This document shows positions 9,512-18,589 of a DNA stretch of 64,000 nt, one piece after another; position 1 is the stretch's first letter, and the number at the start of each line of letters is the position of its first letter. The stretch lies in NCBI RefSeq assembly GCF_018403225.1, contig NZ_BOSG01000001.1, positions 1,922,001-1,986,000 on the forward strand, written 5' to 3'. The notes under the pieces are model-generated. The model made no database searches and was not told the DNA's origin. It saw only the letters and a list, made by a program, of their open reading frames with translations. This DNA is from Paenibacillus sp. J23TS9 (GTDB lineage: Bacteria; Bacillota; Bacilli; Paenibacillales; Paenibacillaceae). Position numbers and translations under genes: made by a program.

Positions 9512-9527
9512 TTAGGATCAACCTTGT

Positions 9528-10325
9528 TTATCGCTTTTCTTTGCGGAACTGTTCAGGTGTCATGCCAACGCTTTTCGAAAAAACGCGAAAAAATTGACTC
9601 GTGCTGGAGAATCCCAAAAGGAAGCTGATCTCGGTTACCGTCATTACGGAACGTTTCAATTGCTTCATAGCCTCTTCAACACGAAGGTGCAGCACATATT
9701 GATAAGGGGTTAGTCCTGTTATGGATTTGAAGGAACGGATAAAATGAAACCGACTTTGCATCGCCATGGTTGCCAGTGTACCGATGTTCATCTGCTCTGT
9801 GAAATGAGCATGAATGTAATCGAGAACGCGGGAATAATGCGGATCGGAAACCGCGTTAACCGGTAATATCGGTAATCTATTAGAAGCTCCCCATATCCAT
9901 TCCTGTAATTCCAAAAGAATCCGATATTCCATCTCCTCAACAGCCATGGTGTCTATCTGGCCCAATCCGAGCATTTCCGCAGTCCATTTTTGAACATTAT
10001 CATTCACCTTAGCTTGATCAAAGGGCTGCCTCAATCCAAGCTCTCGCCATTTCGTTGCTGTTTTGGGATACAAGCTTTGGTCCTTGATTCGTATGATCAT
10101 GACACTATCCCCGGAACCGATATGAAAAGAATGCCTATCCTGCGGATGCAGAATAAGCCCATCACCAGGCGGCAGCGCCAATTGTTTATTTTCATACGTA
10201 AAATGACAGGTACCCTGGATAGGGATTGTCATTTGATATTGATCTTCATGGGCATGTGTTACGTTTTCAAAAGAATTTGAAATCTTATGTATTTCCAGCT
10301 GTGGCAGTATCATCTCTATTCTCAT
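9528..10325 (-). CDS. AraC-family regulator with cupin-like N-terminus
   Basis: 265 residues. The N-terminal half is a cupin-like sensing domain ('HAHEDQYQMTIPIQGTCHFTY', 'LPPGDGLILHPQDRHSF'). The C-terminal 100 residues carry the double helix-turn-helix: 'MNIGTLATMAMQSRFHFIRSF' and 'MTVTEISFLLGFSSTSQFFRV', ending in 'GMTPEQFRKEKR'. It is divergent from the MFS exporter gene at 10438 with about 110 bp between, so that exporter is the likely target. Ligand unknown. Confidence 0.9.
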   Translation of the reverse strand: MRIEMILPQLEIHKISNSFENVTHAHEDQYQMTIPIQGTCHFTYENKQLALPPGDGLILHPQDRHSFHIGSGDSVMIIRIKDQSLYPKTATKWRELGLRQPFDQAKVNDNVQKWTAEMLGLGQIDTMAVEEMEYRILLELQEWIWGASNRLPILPVNAVSDPHYSRVLDYIHAHFTEQMNIGTLATMAMQSRFHFIRSFKSITGLTPYQYVLHLRVEEAMKQLKRSVMTVTEISFLLGFSSTSQFFRVFSKSVGMTPEQFRKEKR

Positions 10326-10437
10326 TGGTCCTCACCCTGCCCAATTATAGCATAAATTGCTTGGGCCAAAAGCAATAATCGCAACGCACATCCTAAGGTA
10401 ATCCGCTAATATGGTTAAAAAAAGAGGATGTGAAGAG

Positions 10438-11676
10438 ATGTCACAACAAGGCATAATCGCAGATACAACAAAAAATGCCGCACTTGCCGTACTGCTGGGC
10501 GTAAGCGCAGCTCACCTGCTGAATGACGCCATGCAGTCGGTAGTGCCCGCTGTTTTCCCGTTTTTCCAGCAAAAGATGCAGCTCAGTTATACAGAGATCG
10601 GATGGGTCGCTTTTACCTTAAATATCACGGCGTCCATTCTCCAGCCAGCCATCGGATACTATACTGACCGCCGTCCACTGCCTCTGCTGCTGCCGCTTGG
10701 CATGTTTTTCACCTTACTTGGCATGGTGGGATTGGCATTATCGCCCTCGTTCTGGTCCCTGCTTATCTCGGCAGCTCTAATCGGGATCGGTTCATCGGTC
10801 CTTCACCCGGAATCCTCACGGGTGGCACATTTGGCGATGAGCCAGCGCAAGGGACTTGCCCAGTCCGTATTCCAGGTTGGAGGCAATACCGGGCAGGCAT
10901 TCGCCCCGCTCATGGCGGCTTTTATTATTATCCCGCAGGGACAGCTTGGCTTTCTGTGGTTTATCCTGCTCGCAGGCCTAGGTATAGCGCTGCAATGGGG
11001 GATAAGCCGCTGGTATAGCCGTCAAACCCGGCCAGCAGAGGCAGCTCACAGCTCCAATAACATCAAGAGACCCATTCAATTCAGCAAGCGGTTTATCGTC
11101 TATGTTCTCGGAATTTTGATTCTCATGTTATTCTCAAAATTTGTTTACCTCGCAAGCATGACTGGCTATTATTCCTTTTACTACATGGACAAATATCATT
11201 TGCCATTAAAAAATGCACAAATATGTATCTTTGCCCTTCAGTTTGCCGGTATGGTTGGAACATTTTTGGGAGGGCCGCTGGCTGACCGGTTTGGACGCCA
11301 GAAAATGATCTGGTTCTCGATTCTGGGTACTTCTCCATTCTCTCTCCTGCTTCCCTATGCGGGTCCGGTAGGTTCAATTATTTTATGCGCAGTAATCGGA
11401 GCCATATTAATGTCAGGTTTCTCCGTCATTATTGTCTATGCTCAAGAATTGCTTCCGGGACATATTGGAACGGTTGCGGGATTATTCTTTGGATTATCCT
11501 TTGGCATGGGTGGTCTGGGGTCTGTTGTCATGGGCAGGCTGATGGATACACACGGAGTCAACTTGATGATTCAGGTCTGTGCTTTCCTACCGCTTCTTGG
11601 TTTATTTGCGCTGCTGCTTCCCAGGGATTCCGTTATTATGGGGACACCAGAAAAAAACATTATAACTCCTGAATAA
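10438..11676 (+). CDS. MFS transporter, fosmidomycin-resistance (Fsr)-like
   Basis: A 412-residue, 12-helix major facilitator. The phrases 'SAAHLLNDAMQSVVPAVFPFF', 'GSSVLHPESSRVA' and 'SVFQVGGNTGQAFAPL' are characteristic of the Fsr subfamily of drug/proton antiporters. The start at 10438 is preferred to 10411 because AGAGGATG lies ahead of it and the protein then begins 'MSQQG' just before helix 1. Its 3' end overlaps the convergent glyoxalase-fold gene by 17 bp. Probably controlled by the divergent AraC regulator. Substrate is not deducible. Confidence 0.9.
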   Translation: MSQQGIIADTTKNAALAVLLGVSAAHLLNDAMQSVVPAVFPFFQQKMQLSYTEIGWVAFTLNITASILQPAIGYYTDRRPLPLLLPLGMFFTLLGMVGLALSPSFWSLLISAALIGIGSSVLHPESSRVAHLAMSQRKGLAQSVFQVGGNTGQAFAPLMAAFIIIPQGQLGFLWFILLAGLGIALQWGISRWYSRQTRPAEAAHSSNNIKRPIQFSKRFIVYVLGILILMLFSKFVYLASMTGYYSFYYMDKYHLPLKNAQICIFALQFAGMVGTFLGGPLADRFGRQKMIWFSILGTSPFSLLLPYAGPVGSIILCAVIGAILMSGFSVIIVYAQELLPGHIGTVAGLFFGLSFGMGGLGSVVMGRLMDTHGVNLMIQVCAFLPLLGLFALLLPRDSVIMGTPEKNIITPE

Positions 11677-12034
11677 GATTCTCATAGAAGATGATTTTAT
11701 TGGCAAAAGGATCAATCACACATATTTCTTTACTTTGCCATGGCGTCTTCTCCAAACCCGGTCTGGAGTAGTTATACTGCTTACCAATCAAACGCTTGTG
11801 TAATTCTTCAATTCCATGAACTTCGATTCTGATCGCAGAGCCTGGACTGCAATCCCCATGATGCTCGCTAAGATGCAGTTTAATGTCACTCATTGAGATC
11901 TGGAGATATAGAGGAAAATCCTGCTCGAATCGGTGTTCCCAATCCAACGTAAAGCCAAGGTAGTCCATGTAAAACTCTTTAGCCTTTCTCTCATCAAATA
12001 TCCGTAATATCGGGATGATTCCTTGAAGATTCAC
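11660..12034 (-). CDS. Glyoxalase/bleomycin-resistance-fold protein
   Basis: 124 residues, one VOC domain in two beta-alpha-beta-beta-beta halves: 'IIPILRIFDERKAKEFYMDYLGFTLDWEHRF' and 'IRIEVHGIEELHKRL ... ICVIDPFANKIIFYEN'. The GTG start at 12034 is nine bases after AGGAGG. The size and sequence resemble the bleomycin-resistance-like VOC proteins common in Bacillales, which bind or modify small molecules. Its tail overlaps the exporter stop on the other strand. Specific function unknown. Confidence 0.85.
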   Translation of the reverse strand: MNLQGIIPILRIFDERKAKEFYMDYLGFTLDWEHRFEQDFPLYLQISMSDIKLHLSEHHGDCSPGSAIRIEVHGIEELHKRLIGKQYNYSRPGLEKTPWQSKEICVIDPFANKIIFYENLIQEL

Positions 12035-12209
12035 ATGAATCCGCCTCCTGCTTTCATTTCGTAATTGCAGTGTTCTTTCAGCTCTACACGTTGTATTTTA
12101 TCATGAATGGAACCCGAAAGAACAAAACGAAATGAAGAATAAACAAAGGCCATGCTGGAAATCTTAAATCCGGTGGCTTCACTAATTTGTCTTACCGAGG
12201 AGGTTGGTC

Positions 12210-13061
12210 ATGGTCAAGTATATCGTCTTAGCAGTATGTATTTTGGCAACTGGCTGTTCGGCTAATCATATATCAGAAAAGCAAGTTAGCCAAAAGCAAG
12301 CAACGCAGAAACAAATGATTCCAAATCAAACTCGAATTACAAATCAATCCCGAACTACAACCCATGCTCATCGGGTTTCTCCAAATGCAGTCATTACACA
12401 AGCATCATCAACCGCAACATCGAGGATTACAACAAAAGGTAACGGGATTCCATCGGAGCTTCTCGATTTGATTCAAGCACCGACCGGTAACAAATCAGCC
12501 AACCAAACACCAACGGGCAATCCGGTGAATCAGGCACCGACCGGAACGGTGGGAAGAACACCGACAGGTACAGTGGAAAGAACACCGACAGGTACAGGTT
12601 CCACAGGACAGGCGCAGCAAGGAAATACTCAAGGAAATACACAAGGAAATACACAAGGTAGTACGCAAGGTACTACGGAAAGCACTAAGGATTCATCCCA
12701 GTTCGCTCAGCAGGTGCTGGATTTGGTGAATAAAGAAAGATCTAAAGCCGGCCTAAGCTCTCTGAGTATGGATGGCGAATTGTCTAAGATGGCAATGGCT
12801 AAGGCACAGGACATGTATGACAACAATTATTTTGACCATAATTCACCAACCCATGGATCTCCTTTCGATATGATGAAGGAGTTCGGCATCACCTACAAGA
12901 CCGCTGGAGAAAACATTGCAAAAGGACAAACCACACCTACACAGGTAATGAATGATTGGATGAATAGTCCTGGCCACAAAGCCAATATTCTTAACAACGG
13001 TTATAGCCATATCGGAATTGCTTTTTATAACAATGAATGGGTTCAAGAATTTACGGGATAG
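12210..13061 (+). CDS. CAP-domain (SCP/PR1, YkwD-like) lipoprotein
   Basis: 283 residues. The ATG at 12210 sits six bases after GAGGAGG; an in-frame TTG at 12204 is too close. Lipobox 'LATGC' near residue 15. A long low-complexity linker follows: K/Q-rich, then several 'PTGN/PTGT' units and five 'QGNT/QGST/QGTT' tetrapeptides. The C-terminal 120 residues form a CAP domain with 'VLDLVNKERSKAGLSSLSMD', 'YFDHNSPTHGSPFDMM', 'AGENIAKGQ' and 'WMNSPGHKANILNNGYSHIGI', which carries the conserved His/Glu cavity residues. CAP proteins are extracellular; the bacterial function is mostly unknown. Lipoprotein anchoring with a flexible spacer would present the domain at the wall. Confidence 0.92.
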   Translation: MVKYIVLAVCILATGCSANHISEKQVSQKQATQKQMIPNQTRITNQSRTTTHAHRVSPNAVITQASSTATSRITTKGNGIPSELLDLIQAPTGNKSANQTPTGNPVNQAPTGTVGRTPTGTVERTPTGTGSTGQAQQGNTQGNTQGNTQGSTQGTTESTKDSSQFAQQVLDLVNKERSKAGLSSLSMDGELSKMAMAKAQDMYDNNYFDHNSPTHGSPFDMMKEFGITYKTAGENIAKGQTTPTQVMNDWMNSPGHKANILNNGYSHIGIAFYNNEWVQEFTG

Positions 13062-13078
13062 CTTATATTTCAATGTAT

Positions 13079-13117
13079 AAAAGACGGCACTGCAAAGCCT
13101 ATGTAGTGTCGTCTTTT
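13079..13117 (+). terminator. Terminator after the CAP lipoprotein gene
   Basis: Long stem AAAAGACGGCACT / AGTGTCGTCTTTT ending in a T-run, 18 bp after the stop codon. Confidence 0.9.
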
Positions 13118-13175
13118 TCAATCAAAGTGACTCAGGTGAAACTGCTGAGTTTTTCTCTTTCCGAAGCTGATTGAT

Positions 13176-14592
13176 TTATCCCCTTAAATCCGCCGCTATT
13201 TTCACTAATCTCCTAATCCCCTCCCTTATCTGCTCTTCATTTACAAAGGAATAGCATAAACGTATCCTGGAATTCATATCGCCCGATGGATCAAACATCC
13301 TTCCAGGAACAAAAGAGATTTGCTCCTGAATGCAGCTTTCCCACAAGCTGTCCACGGATATGGACTGAGGCAGTTCCAACCCACAAATTAAGACCACCAT
13401 TCGGAGTTGTCCAATTCCAGCCGGTGTGTAACAGCTCCTGCTCCATGATATCTCTGCGGATTTGCAACGCTGTCCTAAGCTTGTGGAGATGCTGTTGCAT
13501 CCTTTCGGATCCAAAATAATGCAGGAACAACTTCTGATTGACTAGAGGAGAGCCATTATCAACGAGCGACTTTAAGGTAATGAGCGGTTCTATGACGATA
13601 TTGCGCCCGACAATCGCACAGACTCTCAAGCCAGGTGCTACATATTTGCTGAAGCTGCTCAGGTAGACAACCCAACCATCCGTATCATAGGTGAACAAGG
13701 ATTGGGTAGGCATTTCATCAAAGTACATATCATGAAAAGCATCATCTTCAATTAACAGGCATTGATACCGTTCCGCCAGCTCTACAAGCTGCTTGCGCTG
13801 AGTTGCAGGAACCGTGTAGCCCGTAGGGTTATGAAAGGTTGGATTCATATAGAAAAAGCGCGGATGGTGATCCTTCATGATTTGTTCTACTTTATTCAGG
13901 TCATATCCATCTGGAGTGATATCTACGGAAAGAAATCTCGCTCCCTGCGCACGGAAAATATCGAGTGCTGCGCTATAGGTTGGACGTTCAACCAATATCG
14001 TATCTAAGGGTCTGATGAATAATCGAGCCAGCAGATCAATGGCTTGTTGAGCACCGGAAGTAATGAGCAGTTCATCTGCTGACAGCTGCACTTTTAGACG
14101 CTGCATCATATAACCGCTAAGTACTTCGCGCAGTTCGACATCCCCTTGTACAGTGGAATAGGTACCCATGATTTTGGGATATATATCAAACACTTTTTTC
14201 ACATAATCAGACAGAAAGAGATTTGGCAATAAATTCGGATCGATCAAGGCTTGAGAGAACTGGTAGATAGCCGGAATCCGCTGTATCTCGGATATGTCGT
14301 TTTTATAACGATTGTCGGTACGAGGATGAGAATTCAATAATTCTCTCCCGTTTTCTGTGGTCGGAGAATTTACGTAGTAACCGGATTTTTCTTTTACGTA
14401 AGCTTTTCCGTTCTCTTTCAGCAGCTGATATGCGCGAAACACGGTCAACCGGTGCATCTTCAATTCCGTTGCAAGCATGCGAATGGAAGGCAGTTTATCA
14501 TGTGTCTGCCACTCGCCTCGTTGAATCCGGGAGAGTATATGTTCATACACCTGCAGGTATAGCAGTTGCTTGTCCGCTGCCGAATTCTTCAT
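13176..14592 (-). pseudogene. MocR-type GntR/aminotransferase regulator, frameshifted
   Basis: An N-terminal GntR winged helix ('YLQVYEHILSRIQRGEW', 'LPSIRMLATELKMHRLTVFRA') joined to a fold-type I aminotransferase domain with the PLP lysine in 'VYLSSFSKYVAPGLR'. The frame that starts at 14592 breaks near 13377: after 'PNGGLNLWV' it runs into unrelated codons and stops at 13291, while the expected continuation ('ELPQSISVDSL ... FVPGRMFDP ... RLCYSFVNEEQIREGIRRL') continues in another frame to 13176. Removing one C of the CC at 13376-13377 restores a frame of about 471 residues, normal for the family. So it is either a recent one-base insertion or a sequencing error. It is divergent from the EamA exporter at 14714, its probable target. 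Confidence 0.85.
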
Positions 14593-14713
14593 TTTCCCCC
14601 TCCTTTTCTGTAATCCAATTGTACACTATATTCTTCCCATCTGTTCTATTAAGTATCATCTGTTCTGTTGTGCATCTCGTACGATGTAAACACTACAGAA
14701 GGGGGAGAAATTC

Positions 14714-15625
14714 ATGATTTTATTCAACTATTTACTGATGTGCCTCATCTTCGGGACCACTTTCCTGGCCATAAAAGTAGGGATTAACGCCTCGTCCCCT
14801 CCATTTTTCTCAGCAGGCCTACGATTTCTTGTGGCAGGTCTAGTTCTATTGTTGTGGATGGTGTGGAGGAAAAAGGCTAGCTTCGCTCTCCTGCTGCGGA
14901 AAGAAATGCTGCTGACAGGATTAGGTTTAACCTTCGGTACATTCTCGATGCTCTACTGGGCTGAGCAGTATGTTTCATCTGGCATTGCTGCCGTATTGTC
15001 TGCCACTGGACCGCTCATGATCATGTTAATTCAGATGAGCGTGCTAGGTGAAAAGACAACCCTTCGTTCCGCCCTAGGCTGCATGATAGGATTTGCTGGC
15101 GTTTTCCTTCTGATGCTTTCGGATCTTTCAATTTCTGCCGCTTCCGATCATTGGTGGCTAATGGGAGGCATCGCTATTTTAATTGGAGAAATCTGCTATG
15201 CTTCGGGAGCTTTGTACTCGCAGCGGGTCATTCAGCGATTACCGAATGTGTCGCCTATTGCATTGAATGCAGCACAAATGATTTATGGCGGACTACTGCT
15301 GCTGTTACTATCCTTATTCACGGAACAAGTGCACATACAACAGATGCTGGATCCAAATGCAATAGGATCATTACTATACTTGATCATTGTAGGTTCTATG
15401 GCTGGGCATAGTATCTTTTATTGGCTTGTCGCCAAAACCAATCCAGTCTTTCCATCAACTTGGCTGTATGTATCCCCGATTATTGCATTGGCAACCGGGA
15501 GCATACTCTATCATGAAACGATAACGTGGTTTTCGATTATTGGAATGATCACCATTATTGGCGGTACGATAGTTACGAACCTGGACAAGATCACCCAGTT
15601 GATGCATGTACATAAAAAAGTCTGA
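14714..15625 (+). CDS. EamA/DMT-family transporter (RhaT/YdcZ-like exporter)
   Basis: 303 residues, ten predicted helices in two EamA repeats: 'CLIFGTTFLAIKVGINASSP' begins the first and 'GEICYASGALYSQRVIQRLP' the second. The ATG follows AGAAGGGGGAG. EamA proteins export amino acids or related metabolites. A MocR regulator encoded divergently is a recurring arrangement for such exporters, so expression probably depends on a PLP- or amino-acid-related signal; here that regulator is frameshifted, which could change control of this pump. Confidence 0.92.
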   Translation: MILFNYLLMCLIFGTTFLAIKVGINASSPPFFSAGLRFLVAGLVLLLWMVWRKKASFALLLRKEMLLTGLGLTFGTFSMLYWAEQYVSSGIAAVLSATGPLMIMLIQMSVLGEKTTLRSALGCMIGFAGVFLLMLSDLSISAASDHWWLMGGIAILIGEICYASGALYSQRVIQRLPNVSPIALNAAQMIYGGLLLLLLSLFTEQVHIQQMLDPNAIGSLLYLIIVGSMAGHSIFYWLVAKTNPVFPSTWLYVSPIIALATGSILYHETITWFSIIGMITIIGGTIVTNLDKITQLMHVHKKV

Positions 15626-15642
15626 ATTCTCAGGCTTTTTTT
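15614..15642 (+). terminator. Terminator at the end of the EamA gene
   Basis: AAAAAAGTCTGA / TCAGGCTTTTTT stem with ATTC loop and T-run; the stem begins inside the last codons. Confidence 0.85.
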
Positions 15643-15716
15643 GTATAATTTCTAATTTTTTCCGGGATTCTATATACAAATACATATTACTGATTTGGCA
15701 GGAGTCGTGAGAGTGA

Positions 15717-17168
15717 ATGGCTAAGCACGTAACTATGATCGATCAAGTTAAAGAGCAGCTCGCAGCAAATGAAGATGTTGACTATCAGAATTTCCTCATT
15801 CATGGTCATTCATTTGTGCTTATTTATATCGCCTCCATCATTAATGTCCCTGTAATGCAGGAACGGATTGCCTATGTTCTTATTCAAGAAGCGGCTGCAG
15901 AACAACATGAGGAGAACTTTGTAAGCAGGCTGGATAATGGCAGTCTGTTTCCGCTGCATTCCGTGCTGGCTCAGTCTCCTGAGGATGCAATCAATCAATT
16001 GGTCCAGGGTAAAGTGCTGCTATGCCTGAATGAAGCGAATAAAATTTACATGTTCGATCTTGTGAAATACGAAAAAAGATCCGTTTCAGAATCCCAAAAT
16101 GAGCTCGTTGTTATCGGTCCCCAGGAAGCTTTTATCGAGGATATCGACACAAATCTTTCTTTATTAAGACATAAAATTAAACATCCTGATCTCAAGACCG
16201 TCCGTTATGAGGTTGGTACATACACAAAAACCATCATTTATCTCGTGTATATCGAAGGATTGTGTAAGCAGGACATTGTACAGGATTTGGATGAGGAAAT
16301 ACGCAAGATCGATATCGATGCGGTTCTTGGTATCAGTTATACCGCTGAACAAATGAAGAAAGGGAATCGAACGCCATTCCCCCAGTTTCAATATACAGAG
16401 CGCCCAGACTCGGTCGCAGCTTCTTTGCTGGAAGGAAGAATCGGAATCATGCAGGATGGGACGCCGTCTGCTCTTCTCGTGCCCGTCACATTACTCTCTC
16501 TTATGCAATCCTCTGAGGATTATTATCAGAGCTACATGTCCGCCAGTTGGATCCGAATCGTAAGAATATTTTTCTCATTAATATCCATACTGCTTCCCTC
16601 ACTTTATGTGGCCATCACGACTTTCCAGACAGATATGATTCCGACGGCTCTGCTTCTGACCATCACTGCAGCACGTGAGAATATTCCATTTTCAGCATTG
16701 ACGGAAGCATTTATTATGGAACTGACCTTTGAGGGGCTCCGCGAAGCGGGTACCCGTATTCCCAAGCCTGTTGGTCAAACCATATCCATTATAGGAGCGA
16801 TTGTTATCGGACAAGCTGCTGTACAGGCCGGCATCGTTTCCACTCCTATGGTCATCGTTGTCTCTATCACAGGGATTGCATCCTATATCATCCCTCACTT
16901 TGAACTTGGGCTTGCTCTGCGCCTGCTTCGGTTTCCGCTTCTTATTATCGGTGGAACCACAGGCCTCATTGGTGTATTCATTGCAGCATTTATTGTATTT
17001 GGACATCTCGTCAATCTCAAATCGTTTGGCACCCCGTATATGCAGCCCTTTGCACCATTAGTACTCAAGGAATGGAAAGATGTATTTGTTCGTGTCCCTT
17101 CCCCTGACATGAAGAACAGACCAAGCGCTTATGCTACTCGAAATACAAGGAGACAAAAGCAGAAATGA
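15717..17168 (+). CDS. GerA-family spore germinant receptor subunit A
   Basis: 483 residues. The cytosolic N-terminal domain contains 'LIHGHSFVLIYIASIINVPVM' and 'DNGSLFPLHSVLAQSPEDA', and the GerA core carries 'GPQEAFIEDIDTNLSLLRHKIK', 'RTPFPQFQYTERPDSVAASLLEGR' and 'EDYYQSYMSASWIRIVRIF', then five or so membrane helices with 'ENIPFSALTEAFIMELTFEGLREAG'. These are diagnostic of A subunits of germinant receptors in the spore inner membrane. Gene order A-C-D-B follows. Such operons are transcribed in the forespore under SigG in Bacillus; I did not identify the promoter here. Confidence 0.96.
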   Translation: MAKHVTMIDQVKEQLAANEDVDYQNFLIHGHSFVLIYIASIINVPVMQERIAYVLIQEAAAEQHEENFVSRLDNGSLFPLHSVLAQSPEDAINQLVQGKVLLCLNEANKIYMFDLVKYEKRSVSESQNELVVIGPQEAFIEDIDTNLSLLRHKIKHPDLKTVRYEVGTYTKTIIYLVYIEGLCKQDIVQDLDEEIRKIDIDAVLGISYTAEQMKKGNRTPFPQFQYTERPDSVAASLLEGRIGIMQDGTPSALLVPVTLLSLMQSSEDYYQSYMSASWIRIVRIFFSLISILLPSLYVAITTFQTDMIPTALLLTITAARENIPFSALTEAFIMELTFEGLREAGTRIPKPVGQTISIIGAIVIGQAAVQAGIVSTPMVIVVSITGIASYIIPHFELGLALRLLRFPLLIIGGTTGLIGVFIAAFIVFGHLVNLKSFGTPYMQPFAPLVLKEWKDVFVRVPSPDMKNRPSAYATRNTRRQKQK

Positions 17169-18310
17169 AGTCTTTGAAATGGCTTATCGTATTTGTCATC
17201 TTACTGCTCCAGAGCGGATGCTGGTCCAAGATCGAAGTGAATGAACAAATCTTCGTACTTGCTATTTATGTAGATAAAGGTGAAAAGCCCGGAACGGTAG
17301 AGGTGACGATCAGCAGTCCTTTACCTAACCGTATGATGGCTGGTCAGCAGGCTGGGAGCGCTGCCGCAAACGGAAAACCCTATGCCATGATCACAAGATC
17401 TGACATTACGATACCGGACACCATGCGAACAATACAAAAGGATCTTACAAGGCGTTTGAATTTTGGACATACCCGTGAAATCATGGTAGGCCAGGATTTT
17501 GCGAATGATGGAATCGGGGATTTACTTGACTGGATCGAAAAAGAGCCCAATTTCCATATTAGCTCTTTCCTGACTACAGCCGAGGGAAAGGCCAAGGACG
17601 TAGCTGAATTAACACCACTCTATGAACAAATGCCGGCAGAGGTTCTTCGTAAAATGAACTTACAGCATAACTTTTTCAGTACCAAGGTGAAGGAATGTCT
17701 GATAGCTCGCTACTCACAGGTCGGTTTTGCCACGAATTTAATGTCGATTGGTTTTACGCCTATACCTAGTGAAGGTAAAACTGAGAAATGGGCAGGAATT
17801 AAGGGCGCTGCTCTATACCAGGGTGATAAGCTGACAGGAACTCTTCCATCCCAGGAGGCCAGAGCCATTGCTTGGAATGCAGGCCGGCTGGGAAGACAAG
17901 CATATACGGTTACTTGGGATGGCGGTGAAAGCCGCGCAAGTGTATTATTTGATAATTTCAAATTCACAAAAAGCGTGAGAATGACGAAACAAGGTCCGAG
18001 ATTTATGATACATCTCAAAACCTCCGGAAACATGATATATAAAAAAGACTCAAAGCAGCGAAAGGATACGGAAGTAAGCCATATCGTTACAAATCTACTC
18101 AATTCGAAGATTGAAAGTGAGCTGAATTCCGCACTGCGCATGACCAAGAAATCGGGATCCGATGTACTAAAGTTGGGACTACTTCTGGAATGGAAATATC
18201 CCCGGTATTGGAAAAGAGTACATGAAAACTGGCCTGAATATTATAGAACTTCAAATCATGTTCAAATCAAAGCCAACGTGGATGTTATCAATATCACCAA
18301 CCAGCCTTAG
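17165..18310 (+). CDS. Ger(x)C-family germinant receptor lipoprotein (subunit C)
   Basis: 381 residues, overlapping the A-subunit stop by ATGA. Lipobox 'LLQSGCWSKIEVNE' near residue 19; 'CWxxxEvne' is the family hallmark. Later motifs 'SSPLPNRMMAG', 'RRLNFGHTREIMVGQDFANDGIGDLLDW' and the C-terminal 'GSDVLKLGLLLEWKYPRYWKRVHENWPEYY' match the three-domain GerC fold. It forms the outer-leaflet part of the receptor complex. Confidence 0.96.
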   Translation: MKSLKWLIVFVILLLQSGCWSKIEVNEQIFVLAIYVDKGEKPGTVEVTISSPLPNRMMAGQQAGSAAANGKPYAMITRSDITIPDTMRTIQKDLTRRLNFGHTREIMVGQDFANDGIGDLLDWIEKEPNFHISSFLTTAEGKAKDVAELTPLYEQMPAEVLRKMNLQHNFFSTKVKECLIARYSQVGFATNLMSIGFTPIPSEGKTEKWAGIKGAALYQGDKLTGTLPSQEARAIAWNAGRLGRQAYTVTWDGGESRASVLFDNFKFTKSVRMTKQGPRFMIHLKTSGNMIYKKDSKQRKDTEVSHIVTNLLNSKIESELNSALRMTKKSGSDVLKLGLLLEWKYPRYWKRVHENWPEYYRTSNHVQIKANVDVINITNQP

Positions 18311-18351
18311 AAAATCAGTGCTGTTACTTCTGCCAGAAAGGATGTACCATC

Positions 18352-18540
18352 ATGATCGCCATTAGCTTTGCATTATTTGCTGCTTTCGAATGGAGACAGA
18401 TCAAAAACAAATCTTCAAATCATAAAAAAGCATTCTGGTGGCTTTTTTCGCTTCTCCTTGCATGGAATACGGCAGCTAATGTCATTCCCTGGTGGCCTTC
18501 TCCAAACCGATTGATTATTTATCTGTTTGGTTGGATATGA
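18352..18540 (+). CDS. Small two-helix protein in the ger operon (D-subunit-like)
   Basis: 62 residues: helix 1 starts at the N-terminus ('MIAISFALFAAFEWRQIK'), a short basic loop, then helix 2 ('AFWWLFSLLLAWNTAANV'). AAAGGATG lies ahead of the ATG at 18352. It sits between the C and B genes with gaps of about 40-50 bp. Small two-TM D subunits are known in some Bacillus receptor operons and modulate germination; this protein has the right size, topology and place. Homology is not provable by eye. Confidence 0.75.
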   Translation: MIAISFALFAAFEWRQIKNKSSNHKKAFWWLFSLLLAWNTAANVIPWWPSPNRLIIYLFGWI

Positions 18541-18589
18541 TCCATATGATACAGGAGCACGATAACTATTTCTAAAGGATGGTGTATTC

